Source of the DNA: Streptococcus oralis
Lineage (GTDB): Bacteria > Bacillota > Bacilli > Lactobacillales > Streptococcaceae
Assembly: GCF_021497945.1 (NCBI RefSeq)
Contig: NZ_CP046524.1
Coordinates: 1,151,501-1,215,500, forward strand
Reading direction: 5' to 3'
DNA length: 64,000 nt
Below, piece by piece: positions 20,577 to 28,886 of this stretch; the first letter of the stretch is position 1, and each line of letters starts with the position of its first letter. The notes under the pieces were generated by a model, which had not been told where the DNA came from, ran no database searches, and saw nothing but the letters and a program-made list of their open reading frames with translations. The translations under genes were made by a program, and so were the position numbers.

Positions 20577-20703
20577 GGGCGACAGAGAACAAAGTAAAAA
20601 TAGGAAACTGACGAAGCATCGCAGATGTTAGACAGTTTATCTTTTTTACACAGTTCTCCGCCCGTATTCAGTTCAGTGAATACAAGGAGCCCATCCTTTC
20701 TTT
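20577..20703 (-). repeat. Array unit 6 (deoD-proximal, full length)
   Basis: The short hairpin GTATTCA/TGAATAC lies at 20664-20683 with a perfect 7-bp stem. The long hairpin pairs GGGCG/CGCCC, GAGAAC/GTTCTC, an A/T-rich helix and AAACTG/CAGTTT, with the conserved internal loop at 20601-20604 and 20639-20642. It is about 90 % identical to unit 2. It ends 15 bases before the deoD start codon. Confidence 0.75.
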
Positions 20704-20727
20704 AATTTATATTTAATATTTAGAAAG

Positions 20728-20845
20728 ATACCAAACCCGTCAAAAAGCGAAGGGAAAATAGGAGTTGGGTGCAGTGAGCGATGCTCGCTAGACCAACTAT
20801 CTTTTTCCCACTGCTTTTAGGGTGGGTTCAATTCCTTTCTTTCTT
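20728..20845 (-). repeat. Array unit 5 (full length, divergent)
   Basis: The long hairpin pairs AAAAGC/GCTTTT, GGGAAAA/TTTTCCC, AGTTGG/CCAACT and a terminal AGCGA/TCGCT. The same TAGG/ATCT internal loop (plus-strand reading) is kept although the helices differ completely from units 2 and 6. The short hairpin seen in other units is not evident. The outer ends can pair through AACCC/GGGTT. Confidence 0.7.
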
Positions 20846-20847
20846 AA

Positions 20848-20908
20848 TTTTGATAATATAGAGGAGAATAGCTCGGATTCAACTCAAACCCGAACTACCC
20901 TTCCTTTC
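20848..20908 (-). repeat. Array unit 4 (truncated)
   Basis: Only the purine-rich start (GAAAGGAAGGG) and the short hairpin remain. On the minus strand the hairpin is an 11-bp stem from TAGTTCGGGTT to AATCCGAGCTA with two G-U pairs, which would be mismatches on the plus strand. The long hairpin is missing. Confidence 0.6.
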
Positions 20909-20970
20909 AATGTTTTTAGAAAAGTTTTCCGCTCGTGTTCAAATCTGAACACCTTACTCTACCTTTCTTT
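20909..20970 (-). repeat. Array unit 3 (truncated)
   Basis: It contains AAAGAAAGG, the perfect short hairpin GTGTTC/GAACAC and the following GAGCGGAAAAC, which is the 5' arm of the long hairpin as in unit 1. The complementary 3' arm is absent, so this unit is broken. Confidence 0.65.
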
Positions 20971-20979
20971 TTGTATATT

Positions 20980-21111
20980 TAGGATAGCGACAGAGAACAA
21001 AGTAAAAATAGGAAATTGACGAAGCATCGCAGATGCTTGGCAGTTTATCTTTTTTACACAGTTCTCCGCCCGTATTCAGTTCAGCGAATACAGTTAGCCC
21101 ATCCTTTCTTT
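20980..21111 (-). repeat. Array unit 2 (full length)
   Basis: It is nearly identical to unit 6, with the short hairpin GTATTC/GAATAC and a long hairpin with GAGAAC/GTTCTC and an apical AAGCATC/GATGCTT stem. The internal loop TAGG/ATCT is conserved. A change to AAATTG opposite CAGTTT is a wobble only on the plus strand, whereas the short-hairpin change is a wobble only on the minus strand. Confidence 0.75.
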
Positions 21112-21121
21112 ATTTTATGAA

Positions 21122-21251
21122 GATTAAAGAGCGACAAGAAAACGAATGAAAATTAGGAATCTGACGAGAAATCCTAATTTCTCAGTCAGATTATCTATTT
21201 TCCGAGTTTTCCGCTCGTGTTCAAATCAAAACACTCGCTCTACCTTTCTTT
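21122..21251 (-). repeat. Array unit 1 (clc-proximal, full length)
   Basis: The long hairpin pairs GAGCG/CGCTC, GAAAAC/GTTTTC, GAAAAT/ATTTTC, AATCTGAC/GTCAGATT and an apical GAGAAAT/ATTTCTC. Compared with unit 6, nearly every helix has compensatory substitutions while the TAGG/ATCT internal loop is unchanged. The short hairpin is GTGTT/AACAC. Confidence 0.75.
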
Positions 21252-21402
21252 TTTTATGTTTATATTTCATAGCTAGGAAAAATCGTATTCAATCAAGACT
21301 CTGATAAACCTACTACATTTTTATTTAAAACAGTTATTGATAAACTGACAATAGTTTTTTATCTTCTAAGATAAATCCTTGATTAGAAGAAACGGGCATT
21401 TC

Positions 21403-22686
21403 CTACCTAATTACTTTATTCTTTGACATCTTACACAGTATACTAGCCCAAGGAAAACGGTCTAACACTTTTGCAAAACCATAAGCTAGGAAAGCTGTTA
21501 GTAAGAGATACGGAATAGAATCTAAACCTAACCCAGTGAAACCTATAACTAATCCGGTTGCAGAAATGGGCGCCCTCAAGGTCACAGATAAAAAACAAAC
21601 AGATCCCAAAAGTAAAACGGTTGGCTGACTGTCCAAACCTAGAATCATGCCCAAGAGAGCAGCTCCAGCCATCCCCAAGGCAAAAGATGGTGTAAGAGTA
21701 CCGCCATAGGCCCCTGCCCAAAGGATAATAAGAACGACCACTGCTTTTAGGAAAAACATAAGAAGCACTGTTTGACCACTGCTACCATTTAAAATTTCCT
21801 GAGCCATCATGCGTCCATTGCCAAGTAGATGTGGAAAATAACTTGCCAGACCAACAAGAAACAGAAAAGCTGAGGGCAAAGTGAGAAGTATTCGTTTATC
21901 TTTTATCCTGTTTGAAGACACTTCTTTACTTGAACGACCAAAAAGCCAAGCTAGGGGGGTTAAGAAAAGAAGTAATAAAGGGACAATCCACACTTCCTTT
22001 AATGACCATGAGATAGTTGGAAGCTGGTAAAGAGCATGATCTGAAATAACCAAGCCTGCTATATAGGTAGACACATAGGTAGTCAAACCGACTAAGACAA
22101 ATCGCTTGATAGATAAAGTAATTCCTAGAGTCTCAAAAACGAAGAAAACACTTGTTAATGGAACCTGATAGACAGCTGCTAAACCAGCACCAGCACCACA
22201 AGCAAGGAGAAAGATACGATCCTTCATAGACAGTGTACATATTTTTCCAATTGGACCTGCAAATAGGGCTCCAATCTCTCGTGGTGCAGCTTCTTTGCCA
22301 ATAGGTGCTCCCCCTCCAACTGCAATAATCTGCCAAATTGAATGAAATAGCTGTCTTAAAAAATGAAGCTTGTATTGTGAAGTCTCATCCTTCATCTGAT
22401 CTTTGATGGAATAAATCTTCGACCTTTTTTGCAAGAAGTACCAGACTAAGGACGAGCTAAGACCCACGATTATTAAACTTAGTCCTATCCGTGAAGAGGA
22501 AACTCCATCTGTCAAAAATCCATTATGATGCTCTGACTGACCAAAAGCTAGCCCCTCCGCCATCTCTAAAAGATAATGGAGAAATATACCAGATAAACCC
22601 GAAACTATTCCTTGCAGAATTACTGCTATGAATAATCTAAAATTATAAGGGATTTTTAGAAAAATTTTCCTCAATTCTATTAACAT
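21403..22686 (-). CDS. CLC-family chloride channel or Cl-/H+ antiporter
   Basis: This is a polytopic membrane protein of 427 aa with CLC selectivity-filter elements: GGGAPIGKEAAPREIG at about residue 125 (the gating Glu in GKE is retained) and AGAYGGTLTPSFALGMAGA near residue 315. The usual GKEGP is changed to GKEAAP. The start lies 2 bases behind the punA stop, making it the last gene of the rpiA-deoB-DUF1697-punA operon. The reason for coupling with nucleoside salvage is unknown. Some bacterial CLC proteins are fluoride exporters, but no linked crcB or fluoride riboswitch is visible. Confidence 0.85.
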   Translation of the reverse strand: MLIELRKIFLKIPYNFRLFIAVILQGIVSGLSGIFLHYLLEMAEGLAFGQSEHHNGFLTDGVSSSRIGLSLIIVGLSSSLVWYFLQKRSKIYSIKDQMKDETSQYKLHFLRQLFHSIWQIIAVGGGAPIGKEAAPREIGALFAGPIGKICTLSMKDRIFLLACGAGAGLAAVYQVPLTSVFFVFETLGITLSIKRFVLVGLTTYVSTYIAGLVISDHALYQLPTISWSLKEVWIVPLLLLFLTPLAWLFGRSSKEVSSNRIKDKRILLTLPSAFLFLVGLASYFPHLLGNGRMMAQEILNGSSGQTVLLMFFLKAVVVLIILWAGAYGGTLTPSFALGMAGAALLGMILGLDSQPTVLLLGSVCFLSVTLRAPISATGLVIGFTGLGLDSIPYLLLTAFLAYGFAKVLDRFPWASILCKMSKNKVIR

Positions 22687-22688
22687 GA

Positions 22689-23498
22689 TTACAATTCTGC
22701 AAGAATCGCTTTAAGCAAGCCTTTGAAGTTACCTTTGACACGCTCTGTCACTTCTACAACTTCTTCGTGGTTAAGTTCTTCTTGGAAACCAGCAGCATGA
22801 TTAGTGATACATGAAATTCCTAGAACTTTCAAGCCTGAGTGAGCGGCCACAATAACTTCAGGAACAGTGGACATACCAACTGCATCTGCTCCCAATGTCT
22901 TATAGGCACGAATTTCTGCAGGTGTTTCATAAGTCGGACCTGTTACACCAATATAGACACCTTCATCAAGCTTGATACCAAGTTTCTTAGCCACTTCATG
23001 GGCAGTAGCACGATATTCTGGAGTGTAGGCTTTAGACATATCTGGGAAACGTGGACCAAAATCATCCAAGTTTTCACCCATCAATGGGTTCTGCCCCGTC
23101 ATATTGATATGGTCTGAGATAGCCATCAAGGTACCAGGACCAAATCCAATACCGCCAGCTGCATTGGTTACAATGACACCTTCACATCCGAGAACTTTCA
23201 TCACACGTACTGGGAAAGTCACGACTTCAAGAGGATTTCCCTCGTAGAAATGGAAACGACCCTGAAGAGCCAAGACTTTTCGACCTGCAAGGTCACCATA
23301 TACCAATTTCCCGGCGTGACCGACGACTGTAGAGCGGCCCCAGTTTGGAATATCTGCATAGTCTACTACAACTGGATTTTCGATTTCTTCTGCCAATTCT
23401 CCAAGTCCTGATCCAAGGATTAGACCGAACTCAGGCGCTTGGATTCCCTTGTCTTTCAGGAAGGCAGCTGTTTCATTGATTTTATCTAAAAATGTCAT
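22689..23498 (-). CDS. punA: Purine nucleoside phosphorylase (trimeric type)
   Basis: This trimeric phosphorylase acts mainly on (deoxy)inosine and (deoxy)guanosine, complementing the hexameric DeoD encoded nearby. The 269-aa protein has GSGLGELAEEI (phosphate site), VTNAAGGIGFGPG and GMSTVPEVIVAAHSG. It overlaps the upstream DUF1697 gene by 4 bases and is followed after 2 bases by clc. Confidence 0.94.
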   Translation of the reverse strand: MTFLDKINETAAFLKDKGIQAPEFGLILGSGLGELAEEIENPVVVDYADIPNWGRSTVVGHAGKLVYGDLAGRKVLALQGRFHFYEGNPLEVVTFPVRVMKVLGCEGVIVTNAAGGIGFGPGTLMAISDHINMTGQNPLMGENLDDFGPRFPDMSKAYTPEYRATAHEVAKKLGIKLDEGVYIGVTGPTYETPAEIRAYKTLGADAVGMSTVPEVIVAAHSGLKVLGISCITNHAAGFQEELNHEEVVEVTERVKGNFKGLLKAILAEL

Positions 23499-24055
23499 TC
23501 TGTGTCTCCTTTATTATTTTTTAGCATTTGACCGATTTTGTCAAAGGTTTTTGCATTGCGAATGGTGATGTGGCGATAAAAAGGCATCTTGAGCAAGTAC
23601 TTATGATAGGCAGTTGCATAGTAAGATTCTTCAGAGAATTTCCCCCAGAAAATCCCAAGTCTTCCAAACTGAACCACTTCATCTTTCAGTTCTAAACTTT
23701 CAACTTTCTCAATGACTTGAGCCACATCCAAGCCCTCAGTGTAAAAGAGGACATCCTTTCGTGCCAAATCTTTGGTCCACCAATCTGGCAGATTCTTCAG
23801 CTCTTCTTCATAATCTTCCTGACACAGCAAGGAAAAGCTCTGAATAAATGGATAATGGATTTCAAAGAAAGCCTCTAACTTTTCAACCAATCGGGCTTTG
23901 GGAGCTGTAGAAGTAAAGAAAATGTTGCCACTGTTGATGTAGGTTTCAACCTTTTCCAGTCCCAACTCTGTCAGTTCTTGACGAAGTTGCGCCATGACAA
24001 CTTTATTTTTCCCACCTACATTAATGCCCCTTACCAGTAAAGCGTGTCGCATCAT
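23495..24055 (-). CDS. DUF1697 family protein
   Basis: The 186-aa cytoplasmic protein begins MRHALLVRGINVGGKNKVVMAQLRQ and has the family motif YINSGNIFF at residues 40-48. DUF1697 proteins have no established activity. It lies between deoB (1-base gap) and punA (4-base overlap), so it is translationally linked to nucleoside catabolism. MM at the start leaves a one-codon ambiguity. Confidence 0.85.
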   Translation of the reverse strand: MMRHALLVRGINVGGKNKVVMAQLRQELTELGLEKVETYINSGNIFFTSTAPKARLVEKLEAFFEIHYPFIQSFSLLCQEDYEEELKNLPDWWTKDLARKDVLFYTEGLDVAQVIEKVESLELKDEVVQFGRLGIFWGKFSEESYYATAYHKYLLKMPFYRHITIRNAKTFDKIGQMLKNNKGDTE

Positions 24056-24056
24056 C

Positions 24057-25268
24057 TTATACCAATTTAACTAAGAAACTTTCCCCAATCATGGCAGTTT
24101 CAACACCAAAGTTATCCGCAACTGTCGCTGAGATATCTGCAAAATGTCCAACCGGAATGACACCATTTCCCTTAAAGCTAGGGCTGTAAGCTAAAAGTGG
24201 GATATATTCACGAGTGTGGTCAGTTCCAGCATAGGTTGGGTCATTTCCATGGTCCGCTGTAATCAAGAGAAGGTCGTTCTCTCTCATGGCTGCGATAATT
24301 TCAGGCAAGCGTTCATCAAACTCATGCAAGCAATCACGGTAACCATGAGCATTGCGACGGTGGCCGTAAAGGGCATCAAAGTCAACCAAGTTTGTGAAAG
24401 AGAATCCTTTTTCAAATTCAGCAAGTCCCATAGTTTTCAATAGTGTGTCAATTCCGTGACTATTTGACTTGTTGTGGCCCATGTCATGATTGATTCCTGC
24501 ACCGTTAAAGATATCATTGATTTTACCCACAGCATAAGTATCGATACCAGCCTCATTCAATTTATCCAAAACAGTTGGGGCAAATGGAGAGACGGCCAAG
24601 TCACGACGATTTGCCGTACGAATGAAGTTACCTGGCTCACCCACATAAGGACGGGCAATGATACGGCCTAGAAGGGCAGGACGTTCAAGGGTAATCGAAC
24701 GAGCGTATTCACAGATACGGTAGAGTTCATCCAAAGGAATGATGTCTTCGTGGGCAGCAATTTGCAAAACAGGATCAGCTGAAGTATAGATAATCAACTC
24801 CCCAGTTTCCATCTGACGTGGTCCAAAATCATCGATAACAGCAGTTCCTGAGTAAGGTTTATTGGCTTCACGAATGACCTTGCGCCCTGAGAATTCTTCG
24901 ATTTTTGTCAAAATTTCTTCTGGGAATCCGTTCCAGAAAGTATCAAAAGGCTCCGTAATGTTGAGTCCCATGATTTCCCAGTGTCCAGTCATGGTATCCT
25001 TACCAAGAGATACTTCCTCTAATTTAGTTGCATATCCAGTTGGATTGCTTTCTGCCGGTACCGTCTTCAGAGGCGTTTCACGAGGAATATTTCCTAGACC
25101 GATTTTAGCCATGTTTGGCACATTCAAACCAACTGTTTTTGAAATGTGTCCCAGTGTGTCAGAAGCTCCGTCTGGAACCCCTGCATTGACAAAGTTATTG
25201 GCATCTGGCGCAGCACCGATTCCCACGGAATCCAGTACCACCAAGTGAATACGATTAAATTTTGACAT
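24057..25268 (-). CDS. deoB: Phosphopentomutase
   Basis: DeoB interconverts (deoxy)ribose-1-phosphate and -5-phosphate, linking the phosphorylases to central metabolism. The 403-aa alkaline-phosphatase-superfamily protein has [15 protein letters not shown] (metal ligand Asp), [13 protein letters not shown] with the phosphorylated Thr near residue 90, and [21 protein letters not shown]. It lies 23 bases downstream of rpiA. Confidence 0.96.
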   Translation of the reverse strand: MSKFNRIHLVVLDSVGIGAAPDANNFVNAGVPDGASDTLGHISKTVGLNVPNMAKIGLGNIPRETPLKTVPAESNPTGYATKLEEVSLGKDTMTGHWEIMGLNITEPFDTFWNGFPEEILTKIEEFSGRKVIREANKPYSGTAVIDDFGPRQMETGELIIYTSADPVLQIAAHEDIIPLDELYRICEYARSITLERPALLGRIIARPYVGEPGNFIRTANRRDLAVSPFAPTVLDKLNEAGIDTYAVGKINDIFNGAGINHDMGHNKSNSHGIDTLLKTMGLAEFEKGFSFTNLVDFDALYGHRRNAHGYRDCLHEFDERLPEIIAAMRENDLLLITADHGNDPTYAGTDHTREYIPLLAYSPSFKGNGVIPVGHFADISATVADNFGVETAMIGESFLVKLV

Positions 25269-25291
25269 AGTGTATCTCCTTATTATTTTAG

Positions 25292-25975
25292 TTATCTTGC
25301 TTTTGTTGAAGTTAAAATCTGAACCCCGTCTCGTCCAGCAACGATGACCCTATCCACCATTTGGTTGAATAATCCGTGCTCTACAACACCAACGATATGG
25401 TCCAATTCTTGTCCGAAAGTAATCGGATCTTCAATGACATCCAAGGCTAGGTCAATGATAAAGTTCTGCATATCGGTCACAAAACGCTGACCGTCTTTTT
25501 CGCGGAAACTTGGTTTGTAGCCAGCTCGCTCAAACCGACGAAAGACCTGTTCTGCACCATACTGAACCACTTCTACAGGCAATTTAAAAGCACCTAGTTT
25601 CTCTACCAGTTTGCTTTCATCCACCACCCAAATGTATTCTTTTGAGGGCGTTGCGACAACCTTCTCCATCAGAAGGGCACCACCACCGCCTTTGATCCCG
25701 TTAAACTGGCTATCTACTTCATCCGCTCCATCGACTGTCACATCGACAAAGTCCACTTGATCAATCGACTTGAGCGGGATGTTAAGACCTTCAGCCTGCT
25801 TACTGGTCACACTGGAAGTCGTTACAGCAGTAATCTGCAAACCTTCTTCCTTAATGCGACGACCGATTTCTTCTACGAAATAGTAGGCAGTAGAGCCCGT
25901 TCCAAGTCCGACTACCATACCATCCTTGACAAACTCAGCAGCCTTGATACCTGCCATCTTTTTCAGATTCTCCAC
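25292..25975 (-). CDS. rpiA: Ribose-5-phosphate isomerase A
   Basis: RpiA interconverts ribose-5-phosphate and ribulose-5-phosphate, disposing of the sugar released by the nucleoside phosphorylases. The 227-aa protein has [12 protein letters not shown], the catalytic VDGADEVD and [15 protein letters not shown]. The start codon is GTG (complement of 25973-25975) with GGAGG 8 bases upstream. It is the first gene of the salvage operon rpiA-deoB-DUF1697-punA-clc. Confidence 0.95.
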   Translation of the reverse strand: MENLKKMAGIKAAEFVKDGMVVGLGTGSTAYYFVEEIGRRIKEEGLQITAVTTSSVTSKQAEGLNIPLKSIDQVDFVDVTVDGADEVDSQFNGIKGGGGALLMEKVVATPSKEYIWVVDESKLVEKLGAFKLPVEVVQYGAEQVFRRFERAGYKPSFREKDGQRFVTDMQNFIIDLALDVIEDPITFGQELDHIVGVVEHGLFNQMVDRVIVAGRDGVQILTSTKAR

Positions 25976-26004
25976 TTAAACACCTCCATTAAAGAGCTAC
26001 TTTT

Positions 26005-26033
26005 ATTATAACATGTATCCGTTTTTATTTCAT
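26005..26033 (-). promoter_or_regulatory. Promoter of the rpiA-deoB-punA operon
   Basis: The minus strand reads ATGAAA-N17-TATAAT with a TG extension one base before the -10. The leader is only about 25 bases. Confidence 0.7.
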
Positions 26034-26045
26034 GCATACACTTGA

Positions 26046-26074
26046 AAAACCCGAACATTTTTATTTCGGGTTTT
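26046..26074 (-). terminator. Intrinsic terminator after the U32 gene
   Basis: AAAACCCGAA and TTCGGGTTTT form a 10-bp stem. On the minus strand the 3' arm merges into a short T tract. Confidence 0.85.
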
Positions 26075-26080
26075 CGTGTC

Positions 26081-27010
26081 CTATTTAACCATATCAGGAT
26101 CGTAATCATAGAATCCTGTGTCAAGAAAACGGTTTTTAGGGTGTAACTTGCGCACTTCCTCATCTAACAAGAAAGCTTGGTCATGGCTGAAATTAACCTC
26201 TTGGATCAAGCCACGCGCTTGAATAAAGAGTTTGGCAATTTCTACAAAATTTTGACCTGGGGTGTAGAGACCTTCTAGCTTCCAATGAGTAAAACCATGC
26301 TCGACCAGTTCTGTCAATTTGGTCATCAAATCAAGGTCATTGTTGGCAAAGATGTGGGTACCATGATTGTCTTCAAAAATGGAATAGTGGCTCTCTGGGT
26401 CACTTGGCTCTGCCAAGAAGAGATCACGTTTGCGTGTTTTTTCATCATCGATATGCGTAAAGTTATAGTAGTTTTGCAAGAGCGGACGCTTAGAATGGTG
26501 GATGACGCTAGCTCCGTAAACCAACACTTCAGCAGGAATTTCCAAAATCTCGGGCATCTTGAAGAGTTCAGCAGATGGAATTTCACGCGCCAAAACAGCC
26601 TCAGATGCGCCAGCCTTTTGACCCCAGAAGTTAATCTGACGACTGCTTGTCACCATAGTTGAAGCATCGTAGATGGTTTTAAAGGAATAACCATCACGGT
26701 TTACCACGTAGAAAACACCTGCATCCCCAACAGTGATATAGTCTGTCTTGATTTCTTCCAAGAAGTCTAGGAAAGGTTTGATGCGGTCCATCATATCTTG
26801 GTGCATGAGGGCATTAACCGCAACAATCAATTCCTTGCCTGCCTCATGAACGAGCTTAGCGATGGTGCGTAACTCTTCATGACTGAAGGTTGTTGGCATA
26901 CGAAGACCAAAATCTTTCTCACCAACATAGATACGGTCTACGCCAGCTTCAAGTAACTGTTCAACTTGTTCAATACTTTCAGCAGTTGCTGTAATGATAA
27001 TCTTTTCCAT
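26081..27010 (-). CDS. Peptidase U32 family protein (YrrN/TrhP1-like)
   Basis: The 309-aa protein has the U32 pattern GVDRIYVGEKDFGLR near residue 24, LIVAVNALMH and DYITVGDAGVFYVVN. Despite the family name, characterised short members such as Bacillus YrrN (TrhP1) act in prephenate-dependent hydroxylation of tRNA uridine 34. The usual longer partner (YrrO/TrhP2) is not adjacent. The neighbouring window contains a TrmR-like methyltransferase (3.5-4.2 kb) that could act on the same modification. Specific function remains inference. Confidence 0.78.
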   Translation of the reverse strand: MEKIIITATAESIEQVEQLLEAGVDRIYVGEKDFGLRMPTTFSHEELRTIAKLVHEAGKELIVAVNALMHQDMMDRIKPFLDFLEEIKTDYITVGDAGVFYVVNRDGYSFKTIYDASTMVTSSRQINFWGQKAGASEAVLAREIPSAELFKMPEILEIPAEVLVYGASVIHHSKRPLLQNYYNFTHIDDEKTRKRDLFLAEPSDPESHYSIFEDNHGTHIFANNDLDLMTKLTELVEHGFTHWKLEGLYTPGQNFVEIAKLFIQARGLIQEVNFSHDQAFLLDEEVRKLHPKNRFLDTGFYDYDPDMVK

Positions 27011-27098
27011 AAGGAAAATTATACCACATTTCTCAAAAATCAGCTATGAATACTAGTAGTTTTATAAAAAGTCAAAGTCATTTTTTAAAGGTTGCAAT

Positions 27099-27138
27099 CA
27101 AAAAAGTGAACAGTAACTTGTACCATTCACTCTTTTTT
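27099..27138 (-). terminator. Intrinsic terminator after the ABC exporter genes
   Basis: The arms AAAAAGTGAA and TTCACTCTTTTT enclose a 15-base partly paired loop. On the minus strand it ends in T residues, just after the ATPase stop codon at 27137. Confidence 0.75.
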
Positions 27139-27817
27139 ATGCCTGTGTTTCTTCAACTAGGTGGCCATCATTCATAACATAGATACGGTCGACCTTATCA
27201 AGAAGGCGTGTATCATGTGTAATCATGACAACTCCTCTACCTTGTTCATGGGCAATGGCAGCCAACATCTCCGTTACTTGGTAGGCACGCTGGGTATCCA
27301 GACTAGCTGTCGGCTCATCTGCAAGAACGATGCTCGGATTGTTATAAAGCGCTCTAGCAATCGCCGCACGTTGACGTTCACCACCAGATAGAGCTTTGGG
27401 ATAATGATCTTTTACTTTTTCCAAATCCAACAACTCAAAGAGTTCTTTTCGATCACTTTTACTATTTTTTCCCTTATCTAGTCTGTCAATCAAATCCAGC
27501 TGTTCCTTGACCGTTAGAAATGGAATTAAGTTTGAAGCCTGAAGAATGAAGCCAAACTCTCTAAAACGGAGGTCTGTTTTCTCCTTCTCCGTCAAACTAC
27601 CTGTTTCCTTCCCCTTGACTAGAATCTTTCCACTCGATGCTTCCTGTAGTTGTCCTAGAGTTGTTAGAAAGGTCGTCTTTCCAGAACCTGAAGGTCCAAC
27701 GATAGCTACGAACTCTCCCGCATTTAGCTGAAAATTCGTCTCATGCAGGGCTACGACTTTCATCTTTCCTTCCCCGTAGGTTTTTGTCACTTGATTCATT
27801 TCTATCAATGCTGTCAT
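27137..27817 (-). CDS. ABC transporter ATP-binding protein (MacB/LolD type)
   Basis: The 226-aa ATPase has Walker A GPSGSGKTTFL (residue 37), signature LSGGERQRAAIARAL and Walker B IVLADEPTASLD. This type pairs with FtsX-like permeases such as the gene directly upstream. Pneumococcal relatives (the SP_0785-0787 type, from memory) export antimicrobial peptides. The start at 27817 is preferred because AAGGAGAA lies 6 bases upstream; the frame to 27841 has none. Confidence 0.9.
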   Translation of the reverse strand: MTALIEMNQVTKTYGEGKMKVVALHETNFQLNAGEFVAIVGPSGSGKTTFLTTLGQLQEASSGKILVKGKETGSLTEKEKTDLRFREFGFILQASNLIPFLTVKEQLDLIDRLDKGKNSKSDRKELFELLDLEKVKDHYPKALSGGERQRAAIARALYNNPSIVLADEPTASLDTQRAYQVTEMLAAIAHEQGRGVVMITHDTRLLDKVDRIYVMNDGHLVEETQA

Positions 27818-27830
27818 ACTATTCTCCTTA

Positions 27831-28886
27831 TCACTCTGCAATCGCAGTAATCGGGTCCACCTTTAGCAAGCGTGGAAGTGAAATGACACCACCTAGAAGG
27901 GCCATCAAGGAAATTACCAAACTTAGGACCGAGTAGGCTATCCAACTTGGATAGAAAAAGAAGGTAGCTGGTAAGACTGAAATCACTCCTCCGATTGCCA
28001 GCAAGGCTAAAGCAATCCCCATACCAGCTAGGAGGAAGATTTGACAGAACAGAGACCATACAATGGTTTTAATCTGTATCCCTTGGGCTCGCATTATTCC
28101 ATAAAGACCTAGTTTTTGGATGGTAATGATATAAACAAAAATACCCACAATCAAGCCCGTGATAATAATCATAGCGAGAATCATTCCCGAAAATACATTC
28201 ACCTGAGGCGTGTAACCAGGAATTTTCGATATCATTTTTGGAATGGAAATCTGTTTCAGTCCATCGCCAGACACTTCTATGTCATTTTTCAAAACTAAGG
28301 CAGAGATGGAACGATTGGCTTTCAAGGTTCCTTGTAAGGTCCAATAAGTTGTCAGACTCGTAAAGACAACAGGTTCGGTGAAAAATTTATTTCCTTGGGT
28401 CAGGCCTACAATCTTGTAACTTGCCTCGCTTCCATTGAGCTGAATGGCATCACCTAGCTTAATTCCATAATTTTCAAAGGACTGATCCACGATAACCTCA
28501 TCATCACCTTCAGGGTAACGACCCTCCGTCAAACTAGGAGAGATAAAAGAGTCCCAGTCTTGAGCAAAAATGGAAACATTGACCTTTTCACTATCATCGA
28601 CTAGATTGGTCACAGCGAACATATAGCCCAATGGAGCAGCCTCTTCAGAACTCTTATCCTTGTAGTCCTTTTCAGGAATAAAAGATGCCGTCAAATTATC
28701 ATTTGCGTAGTCAGATAAAACCACACCCGTAGCTTGCCAATTATCAATAGCGGCCCGGTTGTTGCGCACAAGACCAAGAGCTAGACTGGTCATAAAAAAG
28801 ACCATAAAAGCGATAAGAAAAATGGTAGTTAGAATCAAACTATATCGAAGTTTGTTTCGTAATATTTCTTTGATAGCAAGATACAT
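27831..28886 (-). CDS. ABC transporter permease (FtsX/MacB family)
   Basis: The 351-aa protein starts MYLAIKEILRNKLRYSL. One transmembrane helix lies near residue 20 and is followed by an extracytoplasmic domain of about 190 residues. Three C-terminal helices follow (about residues 235-345), the MacB/FtsX topology. The start is placed at 28886, where GGAGATAAG precedes the ATG; the upstream extension to 28997 has no ribosome binding site and is compositionally odd. No membrane-fusion (HlyD-like) partner gene is adjacent. Confidence 0.87.
   Translation of the reverse strand: MYLAIKEILRNKLRYSLILTTIFLIAFMVFFMTSLALGLVRNNRAAIDNWQATGVVLSDYANDNLTASFIPEKDYKDKSSEEAAPLGYMFAVTNLVDDSEKVNVSIFAQDWDSFISPSLTEGRYPEGDDEVIVDQSFENYGIKLGDAIQLNGSEASYKIVGLTQGNKFFTEPVVFTSLTTYWTLQGTLKANRSISALVLKNDIEVSGDGLKQISIPKMISKIPGYTPQVNVFSGMILAMIIITGLIVGIFVYIITIQKLGLYGIMRAQGIQIKTIVWSLFCQIFLLAGMGIALALLAIGGVISVLPATFFFYPSWIAYSVLSLVISLMALLGGVISLPRLLKVDPITAIAE

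Larger units (their letters stand above)
20577..21251 (-). ncRNA. Tandem array of structured RNA-like repeat units between clc and deoD
   Basis: This region holds no credible protein gene but six consecutive units. Four are full length (about 118-132 bases) and two are truncated (about 60 bases). Each begins on the minus strand with AAAGAAAGG or a close variant, then a short hairpin, then (in full units) a long hairpin. The long hairpins differ in sequence but preserve pairing, and all carry the same internal loop: AGAT on one side and CCTA on the other. Most wobble pairs favour the minus strand as the sense strand, the same as deoD. I cannot assign it to a known riboswitch or RNA family. Confidence 0.7.

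Noticed and set aside
20577..21251. The deoD-upstream array as a CRISPR array or T-box/purine riboswitch
   Set aside because: Units are ~120 bases with internal hairpins and no unique spacers between short repeats, and the T-box, purine-riboswitch and PyrR motifs are absent.
21362..21390. TCTTCTAA/TTAGAAGA hairpin after clc as an intrinsic terminator
   Set aside because: On the minus strand it is followed by TAAAAAAC rather than a T run, so it does not meet the usual criteria.
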